From Caulobacter sp. UNC358MFTsu5.1 (GTDB lineage: Bacteria; Pseudomonadota; Alphaproteobacteria; Caulobacterales; Caulobacteraceae), in assembly GCF_000712075.1 (NCBI RefSeq), contig NZ_JONW01000007.1:1-64000 (forward strand): a DNA stretch of 64,000 nt. The letters are read 5' to 3'. A program made the translations under genes and the position numbers. The notes under the pieces are model-generated. The model made no database searches and was not told the DNA's origin. It saw nothing but the letters and a program-made list of their open reading frames with translations. Of the stretch, positions 19,037 through 28,724 are shown piece by piece. Numbering within the stretch: the first letter of the stretch is position 1; every line of letters starts with the position of its first letter.

Positions 19037-19435
19037 ATGTCGATGAACGATCCCCTGAGCGATATGATCGCTCGCATCAAGAACGCCGCCACGCGCAAGC
19101 GCGCCAAGGTCGCGACGCCGGCTTCCAAGCTGCGCGCCCGCGTCCTGGACGTGCTGGCCGACGAAGGCTACATCCGCGGCTACTCGCTGGTCGAGAAGCC
19201 CGGCGCGTTCCCCGAATTCGAGATCGAGCTCAAGTATTTTGACGGTGAGCCCGTGATCGCCGAGATCAGCCGCGTGTCCAAGCCTGGCCGTCGCGTCTAT
19301 TCGTCGATCAAGGACCTGAAGCCGATCAAGAACGGCCTGGGCATCTCGATCCTTTCGACGCCGAAGGGCGTCATGTCGGACTCTGCCGCGCGCGACGCTA
19401 ACGTCGGCGGCGAAGTCCTCTGCCGCGTCTACTAG
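19037..19435 (+). CDS. rpsH: 30S ribosomal protein S8
   Basis: S8, 132 residues, a primary 16S rRNA binder. In E. coli it represses the spc operon by binding near rpl[18 protein letters not shown] starts the protein at ATG 19037, and the C-terminal [16 protein letters not shown] segment is conserved. Confidence 0.98.
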   Translation: MSMNDPLSDMIARIKNAATRKRAKVATPASKLRARVLDVLADEGYIRGYSLVEKPGAFPEFEIELKYFDGEPVIAEISRVSKPGRRVYSSIKDLKPIKNGLGISILSTPKGVMSDSAARDANVGGEVLCRVY

Positions 19436-19453
19436 GCGCGGGAGGGAAAGAGC

Positions 19454-19987
19454 ATGTCACGTATCGGTAAGAAGGCCGTCTCGATCCCCAAGGGCGTCAC
19501 CACGACGCTCGAAGGCCAGACGGTGTCGGTGAAGGGGCCCAAGGGCCAACTCTCCTGGACGGTTCCCGAAGAGATCGAAGTCAAGCAGGAAGGCGAAGAG
19601 CTGACCCTGACTCCGCGTTCGGAAACCACGCGCGCCAAGGCGATGTGGGGCCTGTCCCGCACGCTGGTGGCCAACATGGTGCACGGCGTCAGCACGGGCT
19701 TCGAGGAAACCCTCGAGCTGGTGGGCGTCGGTTACCGGGCCGCGATGAAGGGCACCGCCCTGTCGCTGCAGCTCGGTTTCTCCCACGAAGTCGACGTCGC
19801 GGCTCCGGCCGGCGTCACCTTCGCGGTGCCCAAGCAGACCGAAATCAAGATCGCCGGCGCTGACAAGCAGGCGGTCGGCGAGATTGCCGCGAAGATCCGC
19901 CGCATTCGTCCGCCGGAGCCCTACAAGGGCAAGGGCGTGCGCTATGCTGGCGAAAAGGTTCGCCGCAAGGAAGGCAAGAAGAAGTAA
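19454..19987 (+). CDS. rplF: 50S ribosomal protein L6
   Basis: L6, 177 residues, near the sarcin-ricin loop. [15 protein letters not shown] and the C-terminal [25 protein letters not shown] are canonical. The ribosome binding site GGGAGGGAA is strong. Confidence 0.98.
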   Translation: MSRIGKKAVSIPKGVTTTLEGQTVSVKGPKGQLSWTVPEEIEVKQEGEELTLTPRSETTRAKAMWGLSRTLVANMVHGVSTGFEETLELVGVGYRAAMKGTALSLQLGFSHEVDVAAPAGVTFAVPKQTEIKIAGADKQAVGEIAAKIRRIRPPEPYKGKGVRYAGEKVRRKEGKKK

Positions 19988-19990
19988 GCC

Positions 19991-20347
19991 ATGGCGCTCA
20001 CACCTCGCGAATCCGCCGTGCGTCGTGCTCAACGCACCCGCACCCGCCTCAAGTCGCTGGCCAACGGCCGTCCGCGTCTGTCGGTCTTCCGTTCGTCCAA
20101 GAACATCTACGCCCAGATCATCGATGATGAACGCGGCGTGACCCTGGCCTCGGCCTCTACCCTCGAGGGTGAAGGCAAGACCAAGGGCGCGGACAAGGAC
20201 GCGGCCGCTCTGGTCGGCAAGCTCGTCGCCGAACGCGCCATCGAAAAGGGCGTCAAGGACGTCGTCTTCGATCGCGGCGGCTACATCTTCCACGGACGGG
20301 TGAAAGCCCTGGCCGACGCCGCGCGCGAAGCCGGCCTGAACTTCTAA
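19991..20347 (+). CDS. rplR: 50S ribosomal protein L18
   Basis: L18, 118 residues, a 5S rRNA-binding protein. [18 protein letters not shown] and [24 protein letters not shown] are diagnostic. It sits three bases after rplF. Confidence 0.98.
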   Translation: MALTPRESAVRRAQRTRTRLKSLANGRPRLSVFRSSKNIYAQIIDDERGVTLASASTLEGEGKTKGADKDAAALVGKLVAERAIEKGVKDVVFDRGGYIFHGRVKALADAAREAGLNF

Positions 20348-20357
20348 GGGAAACATC

Positions 20358-20963
20358 ATGGCTCGTGGTGACCAACAGCGCGGTGAAGGCGGCCAACGCC
20401 GGGACCGTCGCGACCGCAACGCCCCCGAGGAGCGGGTCGACAGCGACATCGTCGAAAAGCTCGTCCACATCAACCGCGTCGCCGCCACCGTTAAGGGCGG
20501 CCGTCGCTTCAGCTTCGCCGCTCTGATGGTCGTCGGCGACCAAAAGGGCCGCGTCGGCTACGGTCATGGCAAGGCGCGTGAAGTGCCGGAAGCCATCCGC
20601 AAGGCGACCGAAGAAGCCAAGAAGACCATGGTCCGCGTCCCGCTCCGCGAGTCGCGCACCCTGCACCACGACGGCTACGGCCGTTGGGGCGCTGGCAAGG
20701 TCATGATGCGCGCTGCCCCTCCCGGCACGGGCGTCATCGCCGGCGGTCCGATGCGCGCGGTTCTCGAAACCCTGGGCGTCCAGGACGTCGTGGCCAAGTC
20801 GACGGGTTCCTCGAACCCGTACAACATGGTCCGCGCCACGTTCGAGGCCCTGAAGGTCCAATCGTCGCCCCGCCAGATCGCCGCCAAGCGCGGCAAGAAG
20901 GTTGGCGACATTCTCGGCCGCCGCGCCGACGGAGCCTCGGCTCCGGACGCCATCGAGGGCTAA
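20358..20963 (+). CDS. rpsE: 30S ribosomal protein S5
   Basis: S5, 201 residues, involved in decoding fidelity. [29 protein letters not shown] is the rRNA-binding domain and [18 protein letters not shown] the second domain. It has an N-terminal charged extension rich in Arg, Asp and Gly and a C-terminal extension compared with E. coli. Confidence 0.98.
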   Translation: MARGDQQRGEGGQRRDRRDRNAPEERVDSDIVEKLVHINRVAATVKGGRRFSFAALMVVGDQKGRVGYGHGKAREVPEAIRKATEEAKKTMVRVPLRESRTLHHDGYGRWGAGKVMMRAAPPGTGVIAGGPMRAVLETLGVQDVVAKSTGSSNPYNMVRATFEALKVQSSPRQIAAKRGKKVGDILGRRADGASAPDAIEG

Positions 20964-20966
20964 GAC

Positions 20967-21152
20967 ATGGCTACTGCAAAGACCGTCAAGGTGCGCCAAA
21001 CCGGCAGCCCGATCCGTCGCGAAAAGGACCAGCGCGCCACGCTCGCCGGTCTGGGTCTCAACAAGCTGGGCCGCGTGTCCGAGCTGGAAGACACCCCTTC
21101 GGTTCGCGGCATGATCCGCAAGGTCCAGCACCTGCTGGAAATCGTCGAGTAG
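20967..21152 (+). CDS. rpmD: 50S ribosomal protein L30
   Basis: L30, 61 residues. [28 protein letters not shown] is the family signature. It is followed 24 bases later by an intrinsic terminator, so a fraction of spc transcripts should end here. Confidence 0.97.
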   Translation: MATAKTVKVRQTGSPIRREKDQRATLAGLGLNKLGRVSELEDTPSVRGMIRKVQHLLEIVE

Positions 21153-21176
21153 TTCTGCTACGAGACGTCGAAATCG

Positions 21177-21210
21177 CCACCCCGGTGAAAACCGGGGTGG
21201 TTTTCGTTTT
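21177..21210 (+). terminator. Intrinsic terminator inside the spc operon
   Basis: A perfect 10-bp stem CCACCCCGGT / ACCGGGGTGG with loop GAAA is followed by TTTTCGTTTT. It lies between rpmD and rplO, where ribosomal operons usually read through. Confidence 0.88.
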
Positions 21211-21278
21211 GAGTTTCTTTGTTTCCAAAAGCCGAGTCCGGCCGTCGGCCGGGCGCAGATCTCCAAGGAGAGGCACAT

Positions 21279-21764
21279 ATGACCAAGCTTAACGAACTGG
21301 CTCCGGCTCCCGGCTCCACCAAGGGCCGTATGCGCATCGGCCGCGGCCCGGGCTCGGGCAAGGGCAAGACCGGTGGTCGCGGCGTGAAGGGCCAGAAGGC
21401 GCGCTCGGGCGTCGCCATCGCCGGCTTCGAAGGCGGCCAGATGCCGCTGCACATGCGCATGCCCAAGCGCGGCTTCAACAACCCGTTCCGTCTGCAGTTC
21501 GCTGAAGTGAACCTGTGGCGCCTGGAGCAGGCCGTCGCCGCCGGCAAGTTCAAGAAGGGCGCCGAGCTGGACGCCGCCGCCCTGGTGGCCGCCGGCGTCA
21601 TCCGTCGCGAACTGGACGGCGTGAAGCTGCTGGGCAAGGGCGAGATCAAGACCGCCCTGAAGCTGACCGTCTACTCGGCCACGGAAGCCGCCATCAAGGC
21701 CGTCGAGGCCGCCGGTGGTTCGGTCACCGTGACCAAGAAGGCCAAGGCGCAAGCCGAAGCCTAA
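21279..21764 (+). CDS. rplO: 50S ribosomal protein L15
   Basis: L15, 161 residues, a late assembly protein. [42 protein letters not shown] is the expected Gly/Lys-rich N terminus. The start ATG 21279 has a clear AAGGAG. It lies after an internal terminator, and so may depend on read-through or a local promoter. Confidence 0.97.
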   Translation: MTKLNELAPAPGSTKGRMRIGRGPGSGKGKTGGRGVKGQKARSGVAIAGFEGGQMPLHMRMPKRGFNNPFRLQFAEVNLWRLEQAVAAGKFKKGAELDAAALVAAGVIRRELDGVKLLGKGEIKTALKLTVYSATEAAIKAVEAAGGSVTVTKKAKAQAEA

Positions 21765-21772
21765 GACCATAA

Positions 21773-21866
21773 TGTCATCCCGGAGGCGCTGATCGGCGCC
21801 GTCGCCGGGATCGCGGAGAGGGCAGGGGAGACCCCGCCGGACCCGCCGTTTCCCACCGGGATGACA
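21773..21866. repeat. 94-base intergenic palindromic element
   Basis: Bounded by perfect 11-base inverted ends, TGTCATCCCGG and CCGGGATGACA. Such TCATCCCGG palindromes are common between genes in this bacterial group. It lies between rplO and secY. Confidence 0.75.
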
Positions 21867-21873
21867 GAATAAC

Positions 21874-21903
21874 GAGGCTCGCCGTGACATCGCGGCGAGC
21901 CTC
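21874..21903. other. Perfect 11-bp stem-loop upstream of secY
   Basis: GAGGCTCGCCG and CGGCGAGCCTC enclose an 8-base loop. No T run follows on the plus strand. It could be a transcript-processing or attenuator structure between rplO and secY. Confidence 0.6.
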
Positions 21904-22035
21904 ACCTATGTACGGCTCCGTACTCGGGCTTTGTCCGGCCCCGGCGATTCATCGCCGACCGGACCTGGCCCTGCATAATGCTAGGAGCGCGACCTGGCCG
22001 CGGAAGCGGCGCGCGCTCTCGACGTGGGGATTTGA

Positions 22036-23394
22036 ATGGCCTCGGCCGCCGAACAACTCGCAGCCAACATGAACTTCGGGTCCTTCCAAAAGGCCACCGA
22101 ACTTCACAAGCGCATCTGGTTCACGCTCATCGCCCTGATCGTCTACCGGCTCGGCACCTATGTGCCGATCCCGGGGATCAATCCGGAAGCCTTCGCCGCC
22201 GCGTTCTCGCAGCAGTCGAAGGGCATCCTGGGCATGTTCAACATGTTCTCGGGCGGCGCCGTGCAGCGCATGGCGATCTTCTCGCTGAACGTGATGCCCT
22301 ATATCAGCGCCTCGATCATCGTGCAGCTGATGGGCTCGGTGTATCCGCCGTGGGAAAAGCTGAAGAAGGAAGGCGGCGAAGCCGGCCGTAAGACCCTGAA
22401 CCAGTACACCCGCTACCTGGCGGTCGTGCTGGCCGTGGTGCAGTCGTTCTCGATCGCCGTGGGCCTCAGCAGCCAGGCCAACATGGTGGTCGGCGGCATC
22501 GCGCCGGGCTTCTTCATCGCCTCCACGGTCGTGGCCCTGACCGGCGGCACCCTGTTCCTGATGTGGCTGGGCGAGCAGATCACCAGCCGCGGCGTCGGCA
22601 ACGGCGTGTCCCTGATCATCTTCACCGGCATCGTCTCGGCCCTGCCGCTGGGCGTGGTGCAGATGTTCACCCAGGTCCAGACCGGCGCGATGTCGGGCTT
22701 CGCCCTGTTCGCCGTGGCCGTGCTGGCCGTGGCCGTGATCTTCTTCATCGTCTTCGTCGAGCGTTCGCAGCGCCGTCTGCTGGTCCACTATCCCAAGCGC
22801 CAGCAGGGCAACCGGATGATCGGCGGCGACACCTCGTTCATCCCGCTGAAGCTGAACACCGCCGGCGTCATCCCGCCGATCTTCGCCTCCAGCCTGCTGC
22901 TGCTGCCGACGACCGCCATGGGCTTCCTGGCCACGGCCAACCTGCCCAACTGGCTGCAATGGCTGCCGACCGTGGTCGGCGCCCTGCAGCACGGCCAGCC
23001 GCTGTTCATGGTGCTGTACGCGGCCCTGATCATCTTCTTCTCGTTCTTCTACACCTCGGTCGTGTTCAATCCCGACGAGACGGCGGAGAACCTGCGCAAG
23101 TACGGCGGCTTCATGCCGGGCATCCGTCCGGGCAAGCGGACGGCGGAATATCTGGACTACGTCCTGACCCGTCTGACCGTGATCGGCGCGGCCTACATCA
23201 CCGCGGTCTGCATCCTGCCGGAACTGCTGATGAACAGCATGGGCCCGACCAAGTTCACCCTGGGCGGCACCTCGATCCTGATCGTCGTGACCGTGACCAT
23301 GGACACGGTCGCCCAGATCCAGTCCCACCTGCTGGCCCACCAGTACGAAGGGCTGATCAAGAAGTCGAAGCTGCGGGGCGGCAAGGGGCGCTAG
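22036..23394 (+). CDS. secY: Preprotein translocase subunit SecY
   Basis: SecY, 452 residues, the channel of the Sec translocon, with ten membrane segments. The first plug-side segment is RLGTYVPIPGINPEAF. NVMPYISASIIVQLM, VGNGVSLIIFTGIVS and the cytosolic loop region with YPKRQQGNRMIGGDTSFIPLKLNTAGVIPPIFA are hallmark SecY sequences. It starts 270 bases after rplO, behind palindromes, and is followed by a strong terminator. No rpmJ follows it, unlike in E. coli. Confidence 0.98.
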   Translation: MASAAEQLAANMNFGSFQKATELHKRIWFTLIALIVYRLGTYVPIPGINPEAFAAAFSQQSKGILGMFNMFSGGAVQRMAIFSLNVMPYISASIIVQLMGSVYPPWEKLKKEGGEAGRKTLNQYTRYLAVVLAVVQSFSIAVGLSSQANMVVGGIAPGFFIASTVVALTGGTLFLMWLGEQITSRGVGNGVSLIIFTGIVSALPLGVVQMFTQVQTGAMSGFALFAVAVLAVAVIFFIVFVERSQRRLLVHYPKRQQGNRMIGGDTSFIPLKLNTAGVIPPIFASSLLLLPTTAMGFLATANLPNWLQWLPTVVGALQHGQPLFMVLYAALIIFFSFFYTSVVFNPDETAENLRKYGGFMPGIRPGKRTAEYLDYVLTRLTVIGAAYITAVCILPELLMNSMGPTKFTLGGTSILIVVTVTMDTVAQIQSHLLAHQYEGLIKKSKLRGGKGR

Positions 23395-23426
23395 GCGCTT
23401 CTGGACCCTACGGAAGGCCAGAACGC

Positions 23427-23461
23427 GGAAGCCGGTTTGTGACAAACCGGCTTCCGTTTTT
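23427..23461 (+). terminator. Terminator between secY and adk
   Basis: A 12-bp stem GGAAGCCGGTTT / AAACCGGCTTCC with loop GTGAC is followed by GTTTTTA. It separates the spc operon from adk. Confidence 0.88.
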
Positions 23462-23528
23462 ATCGAACCCACTCTAGGTCTGGGCGGGACGCGGGCGGCA
23501 GACCCGCGGAAACGCAGGAAGCGCATTG

Positions 23529-24098
23529 ATGAACTTGATCCTGTTCGGGCCGCCGGCGGCGGGCAAGGGCACCCAGGCCAAGCGCCTGGTCGAGCAGCGT
23601 GGCATGGTCCAGCTGTCGACCGGCGACATGCTGCGCGCCGCGATCGCCTCGGGCTCCGAGCTGGGCCAGAAGGTCAAGGGCGTGCTGGACCGCGGCGAGC
23701 TGGTCACCGACGAGATCGTCATCGCCCTGATCGAGGAGCGGCTGCCCGAGGCGGAAGCCGCCGGCGGGGCCATCTTCGACGGCTTCCCGCGCACCGTGCC
23801 CCAGGCGCAGGCCCTGGACGCCATCCTGGCCAAGCGGGGGCAGAAGATCGACTCGGTTCTCCGACTCAAGGTAGACGAGCCCGCTCTGATCGAACGGATC
23901 TCCAAGCGATTCGCCGAGCAGGGCCGCCCCGACGACAATCCGGAAGTGTTCGTGACGCGCCTGGCCGCCTACAACGCCCAGACCGCGCCGCTGCTCCCGT
24001 ACTACCGCGAGCAAGGCAAGCTCACGGAGCTGGACGGCATGGCCTCGGTGGAAACCGTGGCCGCTTCCATCGACGCCGCGCTTTCGGTCGTGGCTTAA
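23529..24098 (+). CDS. adk: Adenylate kinase (short type)
   Basis: A 189-residue adenylate kinase, which interconverts ATP + AMP and 2 ADP. The P-loop GPPAAGKGTQ is at residues 7-16, the AMP-binding STGDMLRAA follows, and IFDGFPRTVPQA is the second conserved block. The LID insertion with zinc-binding Cys is absent: after KRFAEQGRPDDNPEVF the chain goes straight to the core, as in other short bacterial forms. I use ATG 23529; a TTG just upstream is less likely. It sits alone between the secY terminator and the alpha operon promoter. Confidence 0.97.
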   Translation: MNLILFGPPAAGKGTQAKRLVEQRGMVQLSTGDMLRAAIASGSELGQKVKGVLDRGELVTDEIVIALIEERLPEAEAAGGAIFDGFPRTVPQAQALDAILAKRGQKIDSVLRLKVDEPALIERISKRFAEQGRPDDNPEVFVTRLAAYNAQTAPLLPYYREQGKLTELDGMASVETVAASIDAALSVVA

Positions 24099-24137
24099 GA
24101 CTTCGTTGGAATCCTCTCGATTGAGCGGATTCCGCCA

Positions 24138-24165
24138 TTGACGGACGCGCAACTATCCCTATAAC
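24138..24165 (+). promoter_or_regulatory. Candidate alpha operon promoter
   Basis: TTGACG (-35), 16-base spacer, TATAAC (-10). The predicted leader to rpsM is about 100 bases. Two GANTC sites (GAATC at 24109, GATTC at 24128) lie just upstream. Confidence 0.65.
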
Positions 24166-24272
24166 GGGGCGCTTCCGCGAAAGGGCGCGATCTGTGCGCG
24201 CCGGACTGGGTCGCAAGACCGGGCCGGGCGCGCCGTTCGCGTCTTTAGTGCGTGACTAGGAGAACATTAGAC

Positions 24273-24641
24273 GTGGCCCGTATTGCAGGCGTCAACATCC
24301 CGACGAACAAGCGCGTTTTGATCGCGCTTCAGTACATTCATGGCATTGGCCAGAAGTCCGCTCGTGACATCATCACGAAGGTGGGCATCGACGACGCTCG
24401 CCGGGTCAACCAGCTGACCGACGCCGAAGTCCTCGCGATCCGCGAAACGATCGACAAGGACTTCACCGTCGAGGGCGACCTGCGCCGCGAAAACTCGATG
24501 AACATCAAGCGTCTGATGGACCTGGCCTGCTATCGCGGCCTGCGTCACCGCAAGGGCCTGCCGGTCCGCGGTCAGCGCACCCACACCAACGCTCGTACCC
24601 GCAAGGGTCCGGCCAAGCCGATCGCCGGCAAGAAGAAGTAA
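24273..24641 (+). CDS. rpsM: 30S ribosomal protein S13 (GTG start)
   Basis: S13, 122 residues, which contacts P-site tRNA and S19. [25 protein letters not shown] is the invariant N terminus, so translation must start at GTG 24273, ten bases after AGGAGA. The C terminus [21 protein letters not shown] is standard. First gene of the alpha operon. Confidence 0.97.
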   Translation: MARIAGVNIPTNKRVLIALQYIHGIGQKSARDIITKVGIDDARRVNQLTDAEVLAIRETIDKDFTVEGDLRRENSMNIKRLMDLACYRGLRHRKGLPVRGQRTHTNARTRKGPAKPIAGKKK

Positions 24642-24654
24642 GGCAGCCTGACCG

Positions 24655-25044
24655 ATGGCCAAGGAACCGGCTCGCGTTAAACGTCGCGAACGCAAGAACA
24701 TCACCTCGGGCGTGGCGCACGTGAACGCCTCGTTCAACAACACCATGATCACCATCACCGACGCCCAGGGGAACACCATCTCCTGGTCGAGCGCCGGCAT
24801 GATGGGCTTCAAGGGCTCGCGAAAGTCGACGCCGTACGCCGCTCAGATGGCTGCGGAAGACGCGGGCAAGAAGGCCGCCGAGCACGGTGTGAAGACCCTC
24901 GAGGTCAACGTGTCGGGTCCGGGTTCGGGCCGTGAATCGGCCCTGCGCGCCCTCCAGGCCGCCGGCATGACCATCACGACCATCCGCGACGTGACGCCGA
25001 TCCCGCACAACGGTTGCCGTCCGCCCAAGCGTCGTCGCGTCTAG
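24655..25044 (+). CDS. rpsK: 30S ribosomal protein S11
   Basis: S11, 129 residues, at the mRNA exit platform. [22 protein letters not shown] and [18 protein letters not shown] are diagnostic. Unlike in E. coli, rpsD is not next in the operon; rpoA follows after 75 bases containing a GC hairpin (about 25067-25095). Confidence 0.98.
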   Translation: MAKEPARVKRRERKNITSGVAHVNASFNNTMITITDAQGNTISWSSAGMMGFKGSRKSTPYAAQMAAEDAGKKAAEHGVKTLEVNVSGPGSGRESALRALQAAGMTITTIRDVTPIPHNGCRPPKRRRV

Positions 25045-25119
25045 TACTTTTAAGACCCAATTCTCCTTCGCCGGCTGCGCAAAACGCGGCCGGCGAGTCG
25101 CGTTCAAGGGATCGACCAC

Positions 25120-26136
25120 GTGATCGAAAGAAACTGGAACGAGCTGATCCGTCCTGAGAAGCCGCAAATCGAGACTGGCGCCGACGCGACCCGCAAGGCT
25201 CGCATCGTGGCTGAACCGCTCGAGCGCGGCTTTGGTGTGACGCTCGGCAACGCTCTCCGCCGCGTCCTGCTCTCCTCGCTGCAAGGCGCCGCCGTCACCG
25301 CCATCCAGATCGATGGCGTGGTGCACGAATTCTCCTCTCTCGAGGGCGTCCGCGAAGACGTCGTCGACATCGTTCTGAACATCAAGCAGCTGGCCGTGCG
25401 CATGCACGCCGAAGGCCCGAAGCGCATGACCCTGCGCGCCACGGGCCCCGGCCCGGTGACCGCGGGTCAGATCGAAACCCCGGCCGACATCGAGATTCTG
25501 AACCCCGACCACGTGCTCTGCACGCTGGACGACGGCGCCTCGGTGCGCATGGAGTTCACGGTCAACACCGGCAAGGGCTATGTCCCGGCCGACCGTAACC
25601 GTCCGGAAGACGCGCCGATCGGCCTGATCGCCGTCGACGCCCTGTACTCGCCGGTCAAGCGCGTCGCCTATCGCGTCGAGCCGACCCGTCAGGGCCAGTC
25701 GCTGGACTACGACAAGCTGATCCTGGAAGTGGAAACCAACGGCGCCGTGACGCCGGTGGACGCGGTGGCCTACGCCGCCCGCATCCTGCAAGACCAGCTG
25801 CAGATCTTCATCACCTTCGAAGAGCCCAAGGCGAAGACCGCCGACGAGGCCAAGCCGGAACTGCCGTTCAACCCGGCCCTGCTGAAGAAGGTGGACGAAC
25901 TGGAACTGTCGGTCCGCTCGGCCAACTGCCTGAAGAACGACAACATCGTCTACATCGGCGACCTGATCCAGAAGACCGAAGCCGAAATGCTCCGCACGCC
26001 GAACTTCGGCCGCAAGTCCTTGAACGAGATCAAGGAAGTGCTGGCCGGCATGGGCCTGCACCTGGGCATGGACGTGCCGAACTGGCCGCCGGAAAACATC
26101 GAAGACCTGGCCAAGAAGTTCGAAGACCAGATCTAA
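25120..26136 (+). CDS. rpoA: RNA polymerase alpha subunit (GTG start)
   Basis: Alpha subunit, 338 residues. The N-terminal assembly domain has [28 protein letters not shown], and the C-terminal UP-element/activator domain (from about residue 255) has [25 protein letters not shown] and [31 protein letters not shown] is the usual alphaproteobacterial N terminus, which makes GTG 25120 the start. It is followed by a hairpin-rich 189-base spacer before rplQ. Confidence 0.98.
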   Translation: MIERNWNELIRPEKPQIETGADATRKARIVAEPLERGFGVTLGNALRRVLLSSLQGAAVTAIQIDGVVHEFSSLEGVREDVVDIVLNIKQLAVRMHAEGPKRMTLRATGPGPVTAGQIETPADIEILNPDHVLCTLDDGASVRMEFTVNTGKGYVPADRNRPEDAPIGLIAVDALYSPVKRVAYRVEPTRQGQSLDYDKLILEVETNGAVTPVDAVAYAARILQDQLQIFITFEEPKAKTADEAKPELPFNPALLKKVDELELSVRSANCLKNDNIVYIGDLIQKTEAEMLRTPNFGRKSLNEIKEVLAGMGLHLGMDVPNWPPENIEDLAKKFEDQI

Positions 26137-26165
26137 GAGCGTATAACAGTACCGCGCTTAATCCG

Positions 26166-26200
26166 GACCGCCTCTTTCGGGAGGCGGCCTGGGCCTTTTG
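26166..26200 (+). other. Stem-loop between rpoA and rplQ, possible attenuator
   Basis: ACCGCCTC pairs imperfectly with GAGGCGGC, and CCTTTTG follows a few bases later. It resembles a weak terminator that could lower rplQ expression relative to rpoA. Confidence 0.4.
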
Positions 26201-26325
26201 AAGCCGCAACAGCGGTGGAGGGCCCCGGCGCTTCGTTCTGAACCCGGCAGGGACGCCGCTGGGATTGGTGACAATCAGCGCTTCTTCATCGCGCTACAGC
26301 GGGCCAAGGCCCAGGAGAGACCACA

Positions 26326-26739
26326 ATGCGTCACGGTAAAGCTCACCGTAAACTGGGCCGTACGTCCGCTCACCGCACCGCCATGTTCGCCAACATGTCG
26401 GCCTCGCTGATCAAGCACGAGCAGATCGTCACCACCCTGCCGAAGGCCAAGGAACTGCGTCCGTTCGTCGAAAAGCTGGTCACCCTGGCCAAGCGCGGCG
26501 ACCTGCACGCTCGTCGTCAGGCCATCTCGACCGTCCGCGACGTCGAGCAAGTCGGCAAGCTGTTCGCCACCATCGGTCCCCGCTACAAGGACCGCCAGGG
26601 CGGCTACATCCGCGTCCTGAAGGCCGGCTTCCGCTACGGCGACAACGCCCCGCTGGCCGTCATCGAGTTCGTCGACCGCGACGTCTCGGCCAAGGGCAAG
26701 GACTCCGGCCCGGTGTTCACCGCCGACTCGGAAGACTAA
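26326..26739 (+). CDS. rplQ: 50S ribosomal protein L17
   Basis: L17, 137 residues. [24 protein letters not shown] is the canonical start. Last gene of the alpha operon, ended by a strong terminator. Confidence 0.98.
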   Translation: MRHGKAHRKLGRTSAHRTAMFANMSASLIKHEQIVTTLPKAKELRPFVEKLVTLAKRGDLHARRQAISTVRDVEQVGKLFATIGPRYKDRQGGYIRVLKAGFRYGDNAPLAVIEFVDRDVSAKGKDSGPVFTADSED

Positions 26740-26765
26740 GATTTTCAGCCTCTGCTGGCGGAGAA

Positions 26766-26793
26766 GGCCCCGGAGCGATCCGGGGCCTTTTTT
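26766..26793 (+). terminator. Terminator of the alpha operon
   Basis: An 8-bp stem GGCCCCGG / CCGGGGCC with loop AGCGAT, followed by six T residues. Confidence 0.93.
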
Positions 26794-26905
26794 GCGTTCA
26801 GGCGCGTGCGACAGGTTGCATCAGCCCCCGTCGCCGCTTCGGTAGAGTTTTGTTCACCTCGTCGCCCCATCCTTCGCCGCTAAGAACTCGGGGGAGGGGA
26901 TGGGG

Positions 26906-28708
26906 ATGAAGATCTCCGGCGTCATGCGCGGCTTCGGCGGCGCGCTCGCGGCGGGGGTGATCCTGGCCGGCGGGCTGGCTCTGTTCGCGATCGAGGGCCT
27001 GCGGGTCGGCGGTCCGCTGTTCCGCCAGATCGTCGACAACAAGGACATCGTCGCCGACATCCTGCCGCCGCCGCTCTACGTGGTCGAGGCCGACCTGGTG
27101 GCGACCAAGCTGGTGGCCCATCCCGAGACCGTGGACGCCGCCGCCGACAAGCTGGCGGCGCTGCGCAAGGACTACGACACCCGTAACGCCTACTGGAAAA
27201 CCGCGCCGATCGATCCCGCTATGCGCGCGATGCTGGTCGACGAGTCGTCCGCGCCGGCCATGGTGTTCTGGCGCGAGATCGACCAGGAAATCCTGCCCGC
27301 CGTCCGTTCGGGCGACATGGACCGCGCCCGCCAGGGCCTGGCCCGGGCCGACGCGGCCTACGAGGCGCACCGCGCCGTCATCGACAAGGTGGTGGTCATG
27401 GCCAATCACGACGCCGCCGCCGTCGAGGCGCGCGCCGTCGAACAGACCCGCCTGACCTTCATCCTGCTGGCCGGGGCGGGAGCCGTGCTGCTACTGGTCG
27501 TCGGCGGCGGGATCGCCCTGATGAGCCGGCGGATCGTCAAGCCGATCCAGGCCATGACGGGCTTCATGGGCCGGCTGGCGGCCGGCGACTACGACCGGGC
27601 CGTGCCCTTCGCCGGCCGTGGCGACGAGATCGGCGAGATGGCCAATTCCGTGGCCGTGTTCCGCGAGGCCATCGTCGCGCGGCAGGCGGCCGAGGACCGC
27701 ATCGCCGCCGAGCGCGACGAGACCGAGTCCGCCAAGGCCCGTCACGACGCCGAACGGCGCACCGAGGAGGCCGGCCGCCTGCAGGTGGTCGAGGCCCTGG
27801 TCGCGGCCGTGGCCCGGCTGAAGGCCGGCGACCTGACGGCGCGGCTGGAGACGGCCTTCCCCGGCGCCTACGAAGGCCTGCGCGGCGACTTCAACCGGGC
27901 GATCGCCGGGCTCGAGGCGGCCATGAGCGAGGTGGTCGAGGGCGCGGGCGGCCTGCGGGTCGGCGCCGGCGAGATCAGCGGCGCGATCGAGGACCTGTCG
28001 GCCCGCACCGAGCGGCAGGCCGCCAGCCTGGCCGAGACGGCCTCGGCCCTGGGCGAGGTCAGCGCCAGCGTCAAACGCACCGCCGAGGGGGCCAGCGAGG
28101 CCAACGCCGCCGTGATCGACAGTCGGGCGGTCGCCGATCGCTCCAGCCAGGTGGTCGGCCGCGCGGCCGAGGCCATGAGCCAGATCGAGAGCTCGTCCGC
28201 CAAGGTCTCGCAGATCCTGGGCGTGATCGACGAGATCGCCTTCCAGACCAACCTGCTGGCCCTGAACGCGGGCGTGGAAGCGGCTCGCGCCGGCGACGCC
28301 GGTCGCGGCTTCGCCGTCGTCGCCCAGGAAGTGCGGGCCCTGGCCCAGCGCTCGGCCGAAGCGGCCAAGGAGATCAAGGGGCTGATCGCGGAGTCATCGG
28401 ACCACGTCCGCTCGGGCGTGACCCTGGTCGGCGAGGCCGGCGCGGCCCTGGGCGACATCGTCGAGCGGGTGGGGGTGATCGGCGGGCTGATGGAGGAGAT
28501 CGCCCAGTCCAGCCGCGAGCAGGCCGCGGGCCTGGCCGAGGTCGACCTGGCGGTCGGCCAGATGGACCAGGTCATCCAGCAGAACGCCGCCATGGCCGAG
28601 CAGGCCACCGCCGCCAGCCGCGGCCTGGCCGACGACGCCGTGCGCCTGGAGGCCCAGGTCGAGCACTTCCAGGTCGGGGTCGACCAGAGGACCTGGGCGG
28701 CGGCCTAG
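26906..28708 (+). CDS. Methyl-accepting chemotaxis protein
   Basis: A chemoreceptor of about 600 residues. One membrane helix near the N terminus (residues about 9-28) and one near residue 175 frame a 145-residue periplasmic sensor of helical type. HAMP follows ([10 protein letters not shown]), then a second HAMP-like linker ([17 protein letters not shown]). The signalling tip is at residue 441 onward ([23 protein letters not shown]). A 16-base GGGGAGGGGATGGGG stretch is the ribosome binding site; ATG 26906 is better spaced than ATG 26900. The protein ends WAAA. Terminal Ala-Ala resembles ClpXP degrons such as that of CtrA, and McpA of C. crescentus is a ClpX substrate. No che genes adjoin it, and the ligand is unknown. 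Confidence 0.95.
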   Translation: MKISGVMRGFGGALAAGVILAGGLALFAIEGLRVGGPLFRQIVDNKDIVADILPPPLYVVEADLVATKLVAHPETVDAAADKLAALRKDYDTRNAYWKTAPIDPAMRAMLVDESSAPAMVFWREIDQEILPAVRSGDMDRARQGLARADAAYEAHRAVIDKVVVMANHDAAAVEARAVEQTRLTFILLAGAGAVLLLVVGGGIALMSRRIVKPIQAMTGFMGRLAAGDYDRAVPFAGRGDEIGEMANSVAVFREAIVARQAAEDRIAAERDETESAKARHDAERRTEEAGRLQVVEALVAAVARLKAGDLTARLETAFPGAYEGLRGDFNRAIAGLEAAMSEVVEGAGGLRVGAGEISGAIEDLSARTERQAASLAETASALGEVSASVKRTAEGASEANAAVIDSRAVADRSSQVVGRAAEAMSQIESSSAKVSQILGVIDEIAFQTNLLALNAGVEAARAGDAGRGFAVVAQEVRALAQRSAEAAKEIKGLIAESSDHVRSGVTLVGEAGAALGDIVERVGVIGGLMEEIAQSSREQAAGLAEVDLAVGQMDQVIQQNAAMAEQATAASRGLADDAVRLEAQVEHFQVGVDQRTWAAA

Positions 28709-28724
28709 GTCCCGCTGGAGGCGG

